Below the pieces are notes generated by a model. The model had not been told where the DNA came from, did not search any database, and saw nothing but the letters and a program-made list of their open reading frames with translations. Below, piece after piece: positions 36,518 to 48,707 of a stretch of DNA of 64,000 bases. How positions within the stretch are numbered: the first letter of the stretch is position 1; each line of letters opens with the position of its first letter. The stretch lies in the NCBI GenBank assembly GCA_037176845.1, contig JAYKXP010000170.1:1-64000 (forward strand). Direction: 5' to 3'. This stretch comes from Paramarasmius palmivorus. Its lineage: Eukaryota > Basidiomycota > Agaricomycetes > Agaricales > Marasmiaceae. Both the position numbers and the translations under genes were made by a program.

Positions 36518-37938
36518 ATGGCCAAACGGAAAGCAGCCTTTAACGAAGAAATGGAATATGGAAACATGGAGAAGAAAGTGAAGCTCGAGTCTGCGGTTGC
36601 TTCATCGTTCGGCTCGCAACCACAATCAACACCAAAGAAGAGCAAAGGGAAAGGAAAGGCGAAGACTGCAGATGGTCCTGAGAAACGTTTAGCGAGGTTC
36701 AGAGGAAGCTGTCCAAATGCGATATCTCAGAGGCTGGAAAGGGCGATGGAACAAAGGTACGTATTACATCAGTCACATAGTGGCACTCACTCACCTACGA
36801 CAGGTTCTTCCTCATCGACAGAAACAGAGAAGATGGCGACCTATGCGAAGTCTTCACAGTCTCGGGATCGACAGGAAACGTTTGTTTACGCATTAGCGCT
36901 CTCGCTATCACGAATTATAACCTACATTTTCAGGTTTACACGGTGACGATCGACAAGAATCCACGCTGTAACTGTCCAGACTGTCTAAAAGGAAATCATT
37001 GCAAGCACATCGTGCGTTGAACATTGTGGCTTTGAAGGAGTAACCCCTCAGATCTCCATGCAGCTCTTCGTCTTCCTCAAGGTTCTGCAGGTGCCGCAAT
37101 CATCGGGGCACTGGTATCAAAAGTGGGCCTTCGTTCTTTCCTTCTCTTCGTCCTTTCAGCGATTGATTATACTCAGAGCGTTATTATCTTCAGAGCTTGC
37201 GGAGATTTTCAAAGCCGCACCGCCTCCTCCCCAGGTTATGGCTAACGAATGGGTTGTCAATGCCTGGAAAGGTGCTACTGGTCAAACTGTCACTACTTCC
37301 GCCGAAGGTGTGTACATGCATGTCCCGCTATGCTGATATTCCTCATAATCAAACGCTGCCTTTAGGTACTTCGTCGGACGATAACCGACGTGTCCCTACT
37401 TTCGAAGACGACTGTGCCATTTGCTACGATACCCTTCATGACGCGGCCAAGAAGACTCTCAAGGATTACGAAGCCGATGTGGAATGGTGCAAAACATGTC
37501 ACAATGCTATTCACAAGCAATGTTGGACCCAATGTGAGTTCTGTATCCCGCCGAGCGACAAACTCGACTTTATGTCCTTCCTGCAGATGTGCGACACAAG
37601 GCCGGTATCAAGGTGGAATGCGTCTATTGTAGAACTCCTTGGCTCGGTAAGACATCCGTTGAAGTGTGCAGCACCTTCTTATCAGTTTGCGTGAAGACGC
37701 TTCTCGTACCCCTAGTGGCGCCGGGCGCTCACAAGAAGGCTACGTCAATCTTGCCGGTATGCCTGGGTTCGAAACTGTTAGTCCAGTTAGGGATACATCC
37801 ACATGTGAGTACTCTGTCAGATGGCTCACTGCTTTTGCTCAGTGTTAACTGTATACAGATTATCATGGTGTCAGACGTGGGCGTGGATACGGATACTACG
37901 GCGGTTACCGTTCGTATGACTTTGACGATGGCTATTGA
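36518..37938 (+). CDS. SWIM and RING zinc-finger protein
   Basis: Probable E3 ubiquitin ligase of the SWIM-RING (ZSWIM/MEX-like) type. ATG at 36518 gives MAKRKAAFNEEMEYGNMEKK and a basic region. Exon 2 brings FFLIDRNREDGDLCEVFTVSGSTGN. Exon 3 carries the SWIM motif VYTVTIDKNPRCNCPDCLKG with NHCKH (CxCx2C...CxH). Later exons give FVFLKVLQVPQ, then a RING-type finger: EDDCAICYDTL, WCKTCHNAIHKQCWTQ, and after another intron KAGIKVECVYCRTPW. The C terminus is GYVNLAGMPGF, VRDTSTYYHGVRRGRGYGYY. Introns are about 36757-36804, 36880-36934, 36989-37041 region and onwards. The junction near 37649-37687 would need a 39-nt intron and leaves the frame off by one before REDASRTPSGAG, so either a missed splice site or an indel lies there. 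Confidence 0.8.
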
Positions 37939-38460
37939 TTGCAGAAGGTGCTATTGTGAGCCTGTGAGCGCGTGTCAACGCAACTAGGTTCACCGAATCT
38001 CGTTCTAGATCATCCAATATCTCATTTAATCATTACTTGTCATTCCGTGTATCTCACATCATCTCTAATGCGATACGTTACTTGGCCTGAAACTGCTCAG
38101 TCTCATCTATATTCACATGGTGTAAGCAGCGGTCCATTGCCTTTTGGGGATTTCGAAGCGGTAACGTACGCGAGTTTTTGATCTGTGGCCTTCTCGGAAA
38201 GGAGTGGCCGGTATTAAGGACCTCGAAAGTCCTTGTCGCACGGAGAATGAACTGCTTTCTTTGAAATTATCTATAGCTATGGCTGTTACTTCAGTAGTGC
38301 TCCGGATCTTCCCCTACGCAGATTCCACTTACCATTCCCGGGTTCCTGATAAGTAGCGATGGAGTGATGAACACTTGTTGTTTACCGAAGATGGACTGAC
38401 CATCAGTGATGCCACGCGACAGATCGCCCAAACTGGACAGATTGGTGATTCCCGCTTCTC
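37939..38460. other. Intergenic, nothing recognised
   Basis: Lies between the SWIM/RING gene and the P450 on the same strand. Only short frames. Confidence 0.5.
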
Positions 38461-38469
38461 TTATATATA
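38461..38469 (+). promoter_or_regulatory. TATA box of the P450 gene
   Basis: TTATATATA about 50 bases upstream of the P450 ATG. Confidence 0.45.
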
Positions 38470-38518
38470 CAGAACGCATCATTCACGAGCTGATCCACTC
38501 TTTCCATTCTCCACCAAA

Positions 38519-40665
38519 ATGGCCAGCGACAGTCCCCTGTTTCCTGCTGCTGTGACACTCGCCGGCGTCGCTACCAGTATTTATCTCTACAGATCCTCAA
38601 AGGCCCACACCCCCGCACCGTTACCTCCTGGTCCGAAAGGTCTTCCTATCGTTGGAAACGTGGCGGATGTTCCCCCTTCTCACCCATGGGTTAGGTTCAA
38701 GGAACTCGGCGACCAATACGGTGCGTTCTGTTACGCTCTTCCTTCACGCTTCACGCTCATGAACCCGGTGCACCTACACAGGTCCCATAGTTCATCTCGA
38801 AGTCCTCGGACAACACATAATCATCCTCAACGACGCTCAATATGCCTTTGACATGCTTGATAAGAAGAGTCGGGTATACAGTAACCGGCCGAGGCTCGTT
38901 ATGGCCGGAGAGTTAATCGGATGGGAACAAGCTCCTGCTTTAATTCAGCCTACCAAGACATGGTCCCAGTACCGGCGATTGATGGCTCAATTCCTGGGTA
39001 GTCGATCAAAGGTAGACGTAGCATATGGTGATGTGATGCAACAATCAACCCTGGAGTTCTTGAAAGATATCTTGGATACCCCCAACGGTTGGAAGGAACA
39101 CGGAAGGAGGTGAGTGGCGTGTCGTTTCTTAGGTGCTTACAATGTTCTTGCTTATGCTCTTTACCCCATAGGTTTGCGGGATCCATAGTCCTCAAGATCG
39201 CGTATGGATACTCGGCAGCGAAGAAAGATGATTCATTGGTCGCATTGGTTGACGAAGCTATGGTTGGGTTCTCAGAGGCGACTGCTCCCGGAGCCTTTGC
39301 TGTCGATCTTTTCCCTTTCTGTGAGTTCGGCCAATATTCCTCCGACCCTTTGCGTCAACCGTTTGATGGCAGTGCAATACGTACCTTCATGGGTGCCGGG
39401 CACGGCATGGAAGAAAAAAGCGGAACACTATCACAAGACACTTGAGCAGATGGCGGAGGTACCATTCAGCATGGTGAAAAAGCAACTCGTAAGTCGCATT
39501 TGTATCGTTAGTAGACGATGAACGCTTAATCCTGCTCTCAAGGCTTCCGGGACTGCCGCATCTAGCTTCGTTTCCGACTTACTTAGCGCAAAGAAGGAAG
39601 ATGATTGGAATATTAAGTGGTCCGCTGCAGGTATATACAGCGGTGCGTATGCATTATGTTTCTGTTCGGGGTTGCACCTGACCTGTGGATTACTTCAGGT
39701 GGTGCCGAAACAGTGAGCAATGCTTTTAAAATCGTCATACATCTCAATCAATCCATGTGATAGACAGCAGCTGTGAACGAAACATTCTTCCTAGCAATGA
39801 CGTTCCAGCAGGAAGCACAAGCAAAGGCCCAACAGGAACTCGACACCGTACTCGGGCGAGGTGTCCTCCCCACGCTGAAGGATCGACCGCGTCTACCTTA
39901 CGTCGAAGCCCTGATTGCTGAGGTGATGCGAAAATACAGTATCGGGCCTCTCGGTGAGTGAAATTCGCCCATGTTTATCATTTAGTACAGATGCTTATCG
40001 CGCGATTTTCAGGTCTACCCCACGTGGCATCAGAAGACGACATTTTTGAAGGATATTTCATCCCAAAGGGTGCAATGGTTATGACAAATAATTGGTCGGT
40101 ATATCAGACGTGGCTTCGGATTGATCGTGCGCTTAGAAAATGTTTACCTCAGGAACTTCTACCAAGATGAGAGGAACTACAAGAACCCGGAGCTATTCTC
40201 ACCAGAACGATTCATGGGCGAGAACAAGGAACGAGACCCAAGAGACTTCTTGTTTGGGTATGGGCGAAGGTACGTGTATTCAACTTGCCGATCATGAATC
40301 CAGACCCTGATTCCAGTGCCAGAATATGTCCAGGTATGCACAGAACCACGTTAATCTCATCCTTCCATTGATACCAACCCCTTTGCAGGCCTTCATCTGG
40401 CTGATACGTCAATGTGGTTACTGTTCTCATCTATTCTCGCCATGTTCACTATCAAACCGCCGGTGGGAGAAGATGGAAAGGAGATATGGCCATCAGGCAA
40501 GTTCTTGACTGGGTCTATCAGGTTTGATTAAGCGTCCTTTCAATTTTCAAACAAGCTCAATCTTGACTATTTTATAGCTGCCCTGAACCCTTCGAATGTG
40601 TGATAACACCAAGACAAGGCTCAGCCGAGATCATTACGAGGCACCTGGATGGTGGAGACAACTGA
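38519..40665 (+). CDS. Cytochrome P450 monooxygenase
   Basis: Membrane-anchored heme monooxygenase of the type abundant in agaricomycetes; substrate unknown. N-terminal hydrophobic anchor then the proline-rich hinge LPPGPKGLPIVGN. I-helix motif SGGAETT, ExxR in EVMRKY, and heme-binding loop FGYGRRICPG with the Cys ligand. Twelve exons join in frame: 38519-38720, 38782-39109, 39172-39320, 39373-39488, 39543-39642, 39699-39712, 39764-39953, 40013-40094, 40153-40269, 40323-40333, 40389-40521, 40578-40665. Exon 6 is 14 nt and supplies the I-helix motif; exon 10 is 11 nt and supplies the heme Cys. The PERF-like motif is SPERF. No frame break was seen. It resembles O-methylsterigmatocystin oxidoreductase-like fungal P450s; family number not assigned. 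Confidence 0.9.
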
Positions 40666-40770
40666 TCCACTTATCAATTATGCTTTGCTACTGAAACATG
40701 CTGTGGGTTCATTATATGTGTATAATAGGCACTCGGTAATATATTATTGTTAAGGGGAAAAAATACAGGC

Positions 40771-40853
40771 TGACCACCGCAGGACTCGAACCTGCAACCT
40801 TTTGGTACGCTTGGTAATCGAAGCCAAACGCGCTACCATTGCGCCAGGAAGCC
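40771..40853 (-). tRNA. tRNA-Arg(TCG) with 11-nt intron
   Basis: On the minus strand: D arm GGCGCAATGGTAGCGC; anticodon stem TTTGG/CCAAA with loop CTTCGA and anticodon TCG; an intron of about 11 nt; T arm GCAGG-TTCGAGT-CCTGC. The acceptor GGCTTCC/GGTGGTC has one T-T mismatch. Confidence 0.75.
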
Positions 40854-41279
40854 CTGAATTGAACCGTACCATACACAGCTAAGGCTCTGCGGCCAGCATA
40901 GCGGGCCATATCGCCCTTATTGATCAGCTCTGTTCAATTCCACGGAACTTGAGCTGGAATTCGGAAGCTTTGCTAAAAGGAGGAGTATTCTGCCACCAAC
41001 CTAAGCGCTACCACGGTTTATATAACTCTACGTGTTGTTGAGGTTAGCCGTCACTCTTGTGATCTATCGGCAAGAATGCATTAAGATAAAGGCGAACCTG
41101 AAATACGAAGAAATCCTCGGTCGCTCAGTCAAATGGAACGTGAAAAACCAATTCATAAACATACAGTGGAAGTAAGTACATTTGTTTAATGTTATTATAG
41201 TACATGTCTGAACCCATACCTCATTGCTCCTTCGATTTATTCAATAATTTGAGCGTTCATTGTGCGCAGTCATTTATCA
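40854..41279. other. Intergenic, nothing recognised
   Basis: 3' flank of the GH30 gene and 5' flank of tRNA-Arg. No open frame of note. Confidence 0.5.
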
Positions 41280-43716
41280 TCAAGCGGCATACCACCATAA
41301 AGTCGTAATGCCAACTGGAAATGTATACGTTGCCTAGCTCTCAGCTTTAGTTTCTCTGAAGCGGTGCATTGAACTTGAATAACCAACCTGCAAACCCCGA
41401 AAGCTGATGCTTGCTGTAACAGGTTGTGGATTCCAACCGTTTGCCGAGTTATCATTCCCTATTCATCAAATGCATACATATAAGCTTCTCCCCGGGAAAC
41501 GCAGAAGCAAGTCTACACTCACAATTCATAACAACCAGTGAATACCTCGACCAATCGCTTCCACTTGTTCTTTGTGTAACGAACGCACCGACTCTCACCG
41601 CCCAACCGAGCGATCCACTCGTGCTTACGCCAATGCGTTTCCCAACGGGTCCTCCAGGGTCTCTCGGGATGGTTGCTTTGGAAACATGAGCCATAGAGAT
41701 GAATTCTTGATTGTAGCTGTAGCTTCCGTCCGAGTTAATGGAAACGAGGGCGCGGCAACCAGAGGTACAGCTGCTAGACCCGGGGAGGATCGGCTTTCCT
41801 GATCCGTCGAGAGCTATGTTCCACATTAAACCCTGTGTCAACCAACCTGTAGTGAGCAGAAGTATGTAAGAAGAATAGAAAACGAAAATAGCTGACAGAT
41901 TTCGAATTATGCTCCACGCTTCCGACCCAGCTATTCGGGATGTCAATTGTATGCTTGGAATTTGAAATCCCTTTCTCACAGATTATCGATATACCACTTC
42001 AGTCAACAACCACATTAGCATGTAATCGCACCGAGAGGTAGTGTATGGATCAATACCTTCATGTCTTGCCACCAATCGGATCCTATCGTCCCTGCACACT
42101 CCGTGAAATAGATTGACTGAGGGAAGTACGGAGGTCAGCCAATAGCACAAATGTGTCAAGATTCGAGTGGTATCACCTTTGAAGGAAATGCTTGATGAAA
42201 TGCATCCTGGCTCGCAACTGAGCCTTGATAACAGTGAAAGCTTGATACGATGTTTGGAAAAAATGGTTCAAAGAAGGCCTGGAAATTCATACCTAACACC
42301 ATCAAACGCATCTCCGTAGTTCTGGATCTAGAGGCGAAGTCGAGTCAGATGAAGTTTTAGCGACTTGGAAAAAGAACGTACGAGCGAGATAGGATAATCA
42401 CTGGCGTAAACCCAATTATGCTATGTAAGATAACGTTACTCGTTTGTAATACCCTAAGAATGATACTGAATATACCTCGAAACCAATAATCTTGACGTTT
42501 CCTAGCCCATTGCTATTCAGCTTATCCCTGAGTGACCTGCCGATTTGACCTTCCATAGATGGTGTCATTGTACATGTTGGGTACGTTGGGTTATCATTCA
42601 AAGGCTCGTTCTGAGGTGCGTCAGATCATATTATCATTGGATTAGCAATGATATATGAGTACCTGAATGGTAATAGCATACAACGGGATCCCCATCCCTT
42701 GGAAACCTTGAGCGGCTTTGAGAAGGTACGTCGAATCTGGGTGCTCGATTAGAGTCTACCGTCGACTGGATGTGATAAAACAACATACAGTACTGAACCA
42801 TGTTCGACTTGAGTGTACCCCCATTCATTGATCCACTGTCTTTCATCCATCCCGGCTACGGGGTGAGGATATTAGCCATGGTATTCAACCGAAACGCGCA
42901 AGGGGTAGACTCACTGGGGACCAAGGAAGGATATGAATCTTGAGTCACTCAGCAACACAATTTGTGTGACAACGCGCTGGAAACATACCTTGATCCTCGA
43001 ATTCACCGAAAGAATATCCTTCAACGTACTGAATAGATACCCCGGTGAACGATTGATGTTGAACTGGGAGAAAGACGTATCGCCTGAGCTGTCGTCCAAA
43101 CTATATACTAAAGCTATATGTCAGAATGACGTCAAGTCAACATGACCAGGAAACCATACCCGATGCAGAAAAGTCCGATGCACCGATCGGAACACGGATA
43201 TAGCTTAGACCAGCAGCATTGGCGCCGTCAGTGGTGTCGAACATGTAACGTAGAACGTTCCAATAGTTATTCGAGTTTCGTGACTGATATAACGATAAAT
43301 TCAGTTAATGAACGAAACGAGGGAGAACGAGCTGAAGAACCTTCAAGTTGCTTAGCGTCAACGCCGCCGAGTCAGCTAATGTAGTAATGTAGTATCAGTC
43401 ACTGCAAACTAGCAATGAATGTGCCACCTACTTAGCGTTCCTCCAAAACCGACGATATCCTGGTAGACGGAACCGTCATTGACACCAATGGTAAGGTCCC
43501 CTGACGGACCGGAAGATACAAAGTTGATGGGACTCGAGGGCGGTGACGAAGTGAAAAGCTTCGAACGGTCCCAGGTCGTCTGCCACTACAAGTACGGATG
43601 AGAATCAAGTTAGAGATATTGAGGTATTGACATACGACGTCGTAGATCTGCTGTCCGGCAGTAAAAAGTCCACAGTAGGAGGAAAGGAAGAGGAACGGAA
43701 GGATATACGACCACAT
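41280..43716 (-). CDS. Secreted GH30 glycosidase (beta-1,6-glucanase type)
   Basis: Retaining glycoside hydrolase of family 30, subgroup like fungal endo-beta-1,6-glucanases; likely acts on fungal wall glucan. ATG at 43714-43716, signal peptide MWSYILPFLFLSSYCGLFTAG. Then WQTTWDRSKLF, GFGGTL, DDTSGDTSFSQFNINRSPGY, WMKDSGSMNGGTLKSN. The acid/base Glu is in QNEPLNDNPTYPT (about 42603-42611) and the nucleophile Glu in IYFTECAGTIGSDWWQ (about 42099). The C-terminal beta domain reads FWNIALDGSGKPI, GKRIGVSTSGSLGWA, then over introns WNDNSANGWNPQPVTASISF and ATYTFPVGITTLWWYAA before the stop at 41280-41282. It is split by about a dozen short introns. The parts I joined stay in frame, but not every middle junction was checked. 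Confidence 0.85.
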
Positions 43717-44603
43717 CTAGTCTCCTAAACTCATGCCAATCTGCTCTAACTTCCCTTTATACGTTTCTTTCTTGACTACATATGCCTCTTTGTCCGTTTT
43801 CATCCTCCTTCATTCGTTTTCCAATTCTCCAGCTGCATGGTACCACCAGCCACAGGTCCGTTCCGCACGGTACTACGGCTGCGTTCCCGGAGAGTACTCA
43901 ATAGTCGAAAGCACCAGAATCGGGGAGTCCAGAAACCTTGTTATTGTGCCGCACGCGCACATGTTCGTGTACCAGCGCGCTCGTCCAGACCTAACAGGTA
44001 ATAGACGGTGGATGCTTCTCCCCTTTTCATGCTCCGATTATAAGCGCGTAAGGTCAGGCGTTGGGTGCGTGATTTCGGATCATATGGACATGTTGACAGT
44101 ATCATGCGATATCGGCGGATGTGCTTTATGGTGGCTACGCCTCGAGGCTGCAGTTTTAGGTTCGCGTACTTTGAGAGCGGGATACCGTACACTGAATGGG
44201 ATACCTCGGCTTGGACGTCGTCTTAGGCATCCGATAAGGCAATTAGGCATCTCGGCAAATGAACCATTTTCAGAGTCGCAAGTGCAAAAACTGCGTGCAG
44301 AGTCTGGAAAAACACATCGATTAAGGATCATGTTGATTCTGGACCACATGCGAAAACGCGGTGTAATGTTGAGTTCCACTTTGTGAAATCAGCATCATCG
44401 CAGCAGCAAGCTGTAATCGGTGGTTTGAGTCATCGATTACGGACCAGAATTCGTGTGGGGCCTTCACAGCTGTGGTAATGGATCCTGGCATTAGAGAACA
44501 GGAATCCATTGGAGATGGGGTCGAAAATAGCTCGCTCTGGGACACGGGGTTACCATGACATCAGTTCCTGGAGACCGAGTCAGGTCGGTGCCGCAGCGAG
44601 AAG
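43717..44603. other. Intergenic between GH30 and first GST
   Basis: Divergent promoter region. A 217-codon frame occupies 43733-44386 (+) but starts 17 bases upstream of the GH30 ATG and shows no domain; I treat it as chance. Confidence 0.5.
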
Positions 44604-44610
44604 TATAAAA
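44604..44610 (+). promoter_or_regulatory. TATA box of first GST gene
   Basis: TATAAAA 52 bases upstream of the first GST ATG. The second GST has TATAAGA in the equivalent place (47543-47549). Confidence 0.5.
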
Positions 44611-44661
44611 TCTAACCTTGGGGATTAGAACGGCCAACGTTCACAACCCAAATCGCCGCAT

Positions 44662-45461
44662 ATGATCCGATTTTACGATATTTCATGCAAGCACGATGGT
44701 ATCTCCTGGTCTCCAAACACCCTAAAGATAGTGTAAGAGTCAACAATCACAACCTAATTCCTGAAGCGTCACTCACCTTTGACAGATACACTCTGAATTA
44801 TAGGAAGCTTCCGTACGAAGTTGTCTGGGTCGAACTTCCTGACATTGAAGAAACGGTGAAGTCCATAGGAGCTTCCCCAACGGCAACGAAACCAAATGGC
44901 CAGCCGAAATACACGCTTCCTGCTATCCACGACCTCAACACAGACGTTCGACTCTCCGACTCTATCAAGATCGTCGAGTACCTGGAGGCCACATATCCGA
45001 ACGATCCCGAGAAGGCACTCATTCCTCCAGGAACAAAGGCCCTTCAATTAGCATTTATCGATGCCGTCATAACACTCATTCGACCAAATCTGGTCCCACT
45101 GGCTTACCCGCAAGAGGTAACACTCTTCGATTCCCGCAGTAGGGAGTACTTCTTGAGCACGAGGAAGGAGATGCTCGGTAAAGAAGTGTGGGAGATTGCA
45201 CCGCCTCCAGAGATGAGAGACACAGTATGGAAGGGTGTAGAGGGTGCGTGGGCAAAGGTCGACTCGTGGATGCGAAAGGAGGATCGATTTGTCATGGGAG
45301 ACACCGTCTGCTTCCTTGATTTCGCGATAGCTGGACAGTTCGTGTGGTATAGAATCATGTGGGGCGAAGATAGCGAGGAGTGGAAGATGATGTCGAGTTG
45401 GCAAGGAGGACGATGGGCTAGGCTTGTTCAGGATCTAGGGGAGTTTGAGAGGTTAAGATAA
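44662..45461 (+). CDS. Glutathione S-transferase, tandem copy 1
   Basis: Cytosolic GST with an N-terminal thioredoxin-like fold and an alpha-helical C domain, of the fungal UstS/etherase-like type; conjugates or cleaves with glutathione. Exon 1 is 44662-44732 (MIRFYDISCKHDGISWSPNT), intron 44733-44785, exon 2 44786-45461; 248 residues, frame intact. Visible motifs: YTLNYRKLPYEVVWVELPDI; YTLPAIHD with the cis-Pro; VRLSDSIKIVEYLEATYP, in which SDS matches the glutathione-binding E/DS position. The C domain has a WAKVDSWMRKEDRFVMGDT helix and ends GRWARLVQDLGEFERL. The closest match is the second copy 2.1 kb downstream, including intron position and promoter, so a local duplication is clear. Confidence 0.88.
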
Positions 45462-47542
45462 GCCCGTAAAATGTACGATACACCGTGATTTACCTTGTTA
45501 TAGACGTTCCATTTACAATATCTCCGTGTCCTAGCGAGGATAAGGCGTTGATTATGAGCAGAATTTCCGTCTGACAACCGCAAACTCCGTACCTGAATGT
45601 CCGATGAAGGCCGAGATCTGAAGCGAAAAGGGTACGTCGGACTTCTGCGTTTCGCTCGAGCTGATGAACTTGAATGCGATAGTCATGAGCATGTGTCGAG
45701 AGTCGGAAGGTAAACTGGGACATCAGCGCCGCGAATGCTTGGCGCTGAAACTAGACAATTTTGGATATGGGGCAACGCAGACGGCGACGTGTCGAAGATA
45801 GGCTGTTCGGCACCCAGGGATTCTATGTGATTCATTTAATCGGAATTACAACTGAAATATTGACTATCGGTGAGGGAGTAGCCCTTCGAATGTAAGACAC
45901 AAGTAAGACATGTGGAGCTCAACGCGGATAGAGATGCGCTGAAAACGCGTTCAAACATTGCTCAAAGTATGGGAAGAGGTCGAAACGCACCGGCAATGCC
46001 CCTATTCAAACGCTCTAAGCCATTCGTGGTTCAATTGCGCCCCTAGTTCCAACACTTTGACGATATAGTGAATAGCAATGCGAGTGGGGGGATGGATGTA
46101 AGGGATGCACTTTAGGTCACGTGTTGCGCACGGACCACCTTTTTTCTGCCCCGGATGCTTTTTGCCATCACCAATTGTCAACGCTCGCGTCAAGCCATCA
46201 TGCATCATGCATCAATACTTGATTAACACTGTTACACTCGCTTTGCAAGCCTTTGTCGGGTGTGGACTTGGTGTGGACCTATCCATCCATTCACAATTGA
46301 TGGCGAAGCTACCTTTTACATCCAGAACAATCCAGCCATTCAACGTACCGCAAGCCAACGGCAACAGAGATGGTGACTTGACACTTGGGTCCTGCGAACC
46401 CCAAACTTACCCTATACTCGAAAGCATTACTGCAACATGTGCTCATGACTGCTTTCCGGTACCGAAGGGGAATGAAATAATAAGAGTGTAGCAGTTTATG
46501 ATGCCCACGAGGGTCACATTCGTGCGTTTGCTAGTTGTCTCGTTTCTGTCTAATACTCATTACCTCTTCTTCGATGCCTTCAGTCCTTCAGGAAAATTGA
46601 CTATCTTAGTGCGTACGTACATCGGCGATGAAACGCTTCTCGTCAAAGGGGTTCAATTGCAACTTACAAGATCCATACACCGCCATCCGAAGTTCCTCAT
46701 CGATAAAGAGCGAAAAGCGTCCTGCCGTCCCCACTTCGAGGTTCACATATCGCTCAAGTTTTCCTTGTTTTATAGCATGATACGGACACACCGCGCGTAA
46801 AGCTCACAGCCCGCTTTCTCTATCGGTTTCTTTGCCTATCTCTGGCGTTTAGGCGATACTAGGACTTCCGTAGGATCATTCAAATCCCTCGCAGGCGAGA
46901 TGATTTAGACGCCACCGACCAAGGCTCGACTTCACCTCCACTCCATCAGACTACTTGTCTCCGCCTGTATTGCTACTATTTGTGCCCCTGAGAAGACCAG
47001 CTCCGACAGAGCGATTGGCTTTGTCAAGCGTACAATACGTTATCAGATCTCTTACGGTTGGCTCCTTCAACTTCCGGTGCATTGCCGCTGATACGCGAAC
47101 TTTCACGGGGGCGTGTTTTAGCCTTTATCCAATGTGCGCAAACCGCTTCAACGCCATTCTTGGGTACCGATGCGACATCTACAATTATGTGGATTCGCGA
47201 TTATATGGGAAAGCGTATACAATGTCGAATCTCACTCCAACCAGAATCAACGCAGCGAGAATGTGATTCACGCGATCGGTATAATGGGACAACAGGTAAA
47301 ATCATTTGTTGGAATATGCTTACCAGAATCCGATAACGTGATCTGTCGGCGATGGGACAATTTCGCCGCGAGGTCAAGGAACCCAATTTCTTTTCAGCCA
47401 AACACGTTGCGTACACAAAAGCAGCTTACTAGTAATGGTAATGTACATCTTCTAGCCATATTTTCCGATAAGCAGTGTAGAACACGTTGACATGACATCA
47501 GGAGTCGGTAATCGTACGAGTCACCGTGGGCCCGCAGTGAGG
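45462..47542. other. Spacer between tandem GSTs
   Basis: About 2.1 kb with only short frames on both strands. The last ~60 bases before copy 2 resemble the promoter of copy 1. No third GST remnant could be recognised by eye. Confidence 0.5.
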
Positions 47543-47595
47543 TATAAGACCAAATCGTTAAGTACGTTCAACTTCCACAACCTATATCCCCTCAC

Positions 47596-48386
47596 ATGAT
47601 CCGATTCTACGATATTCCATGCAAACACTATGGTGTCTCTTGGTCTCCAAACACCCTAAAGATAGTGTACGATTGAACAATCATAGCCCTATTCCGAAAG
47701 CATCACTCACATTTAATCACAGATACACCTTGAACTACATGAACCTTCCCTACGAAGTTATCTGGATTGAGCTTCCCGACATCGAGGAAACTTTGAAGTC
47801 GATAGGAGTTTCTCCAACGGCTACGAAGCCAGACGGTCTGCCAAAATACACACTTCCCGCCATCCACGACCTCGATACAGGTGTTCGTCTTTCCGAGTCC
47901 ATCGATATCGTCGAGTATCTAGAAGCTACATATCCGAATGTTTCAGGGAAGGCACTCGTTCCTCGAGGAACGAAGTCACTTCAATTGGCATTTGTTGATG
48001 CCATCATACTACTCCTCACGCCAACTTTGGGCCTGGTGCTCTTACAGGAGGAAAAAATTCTCAATGCTCGCAGTAGAGAATACCTGGTAAAGACCCTTAT
48101 TGGTAAGGAGGTATCAGAGATAGCACCACCTCCAGAGGAGAGAGAAGCGGCGTGGAAGAGTCTAGAAAACGCATGGGCTAAGGTTGATTCATGGATTCAA
48201 AAGGAGGATAGTTTTGTCATGGGGAATACCGCCTGCTTCGTTGATTTTGTGCTAGCTGGATTTTTCGTGTGGTATAAAGTCATGTGGGGCGAGGATAGTG
48301 AGGAGTGGAAACGGATATCGAGTTGGCAAGGAGGGCGTTGGGCTAGGCTTGTCCACGATCTGGCGGAATTTGAGAGGTTGAAATAA
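47596..48386 (+). CDS. Glutathione S-transferase, tandem copy 2
   Basis: Paralog of the gene at 44662-45461. Exon 1 47596-47666 (MIRFYDIPCKHYGVSWSPNT), intron 47667-47722, exon 2 47723-48386; 244 residues. It conserves YTLPAIHD and VRLSESIDIVEYLEATYP, with SES in place of SDS at the glutathione site. Differences cluster in the C domain around the expected substrate pocket (LLTPTLGLVLLQEEKILN against LIRPNLVPLAYPQEVTLFD). It is four residues shorter, lost near REYLVKTLIGKE. The intact frame and conserved fold suggest both copies work, perhaps on different substrates. Confidence 0.88.
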
Positions 48387-48707
48387 GTAGCCCATAAAGT
48401 ATACGATACGCTGGAAATGATTTTGTTGTAGTTGTGCCGTTTGCCGTATCTCCGTGTAACGTAGAGGAAGAATGAGGATACTATGAATCCCTCTCGAATA
48501 AGAGAAAGCTAGACAAACGTGGCAGACAATGCGGACGGCGACGTACCTTGACTCCGGAATACAAGGAGGTTGATGAACGTAGTAGAGGTCTTGCGCGGGA
48601 GAGTCACAATCGCAGTCATTGATTTGCTTTCGTATGGGCGCTAACTACCGATCACTCAAGAATATCAAGAAATATAGCAAGTCTGCAGGAACTAAAACGA
48701 AATTTAT
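48387..48707. other. Intergenic, nothing recognised
   Basis: Convergent 3' flanks of GST copy 2 and the F-box/LRR gene. The first ~90 bases resemble the 3' flank of GST copy 1. Confidence 0.5.

Noticed and set aside
43733..44386. 217-codon open frame on the plus strand
   Set aside because: It begins 17 bases from the GH30 start codon in a promoter region, overlaps open frames on the other strand, and shows no domain or splice pattern.
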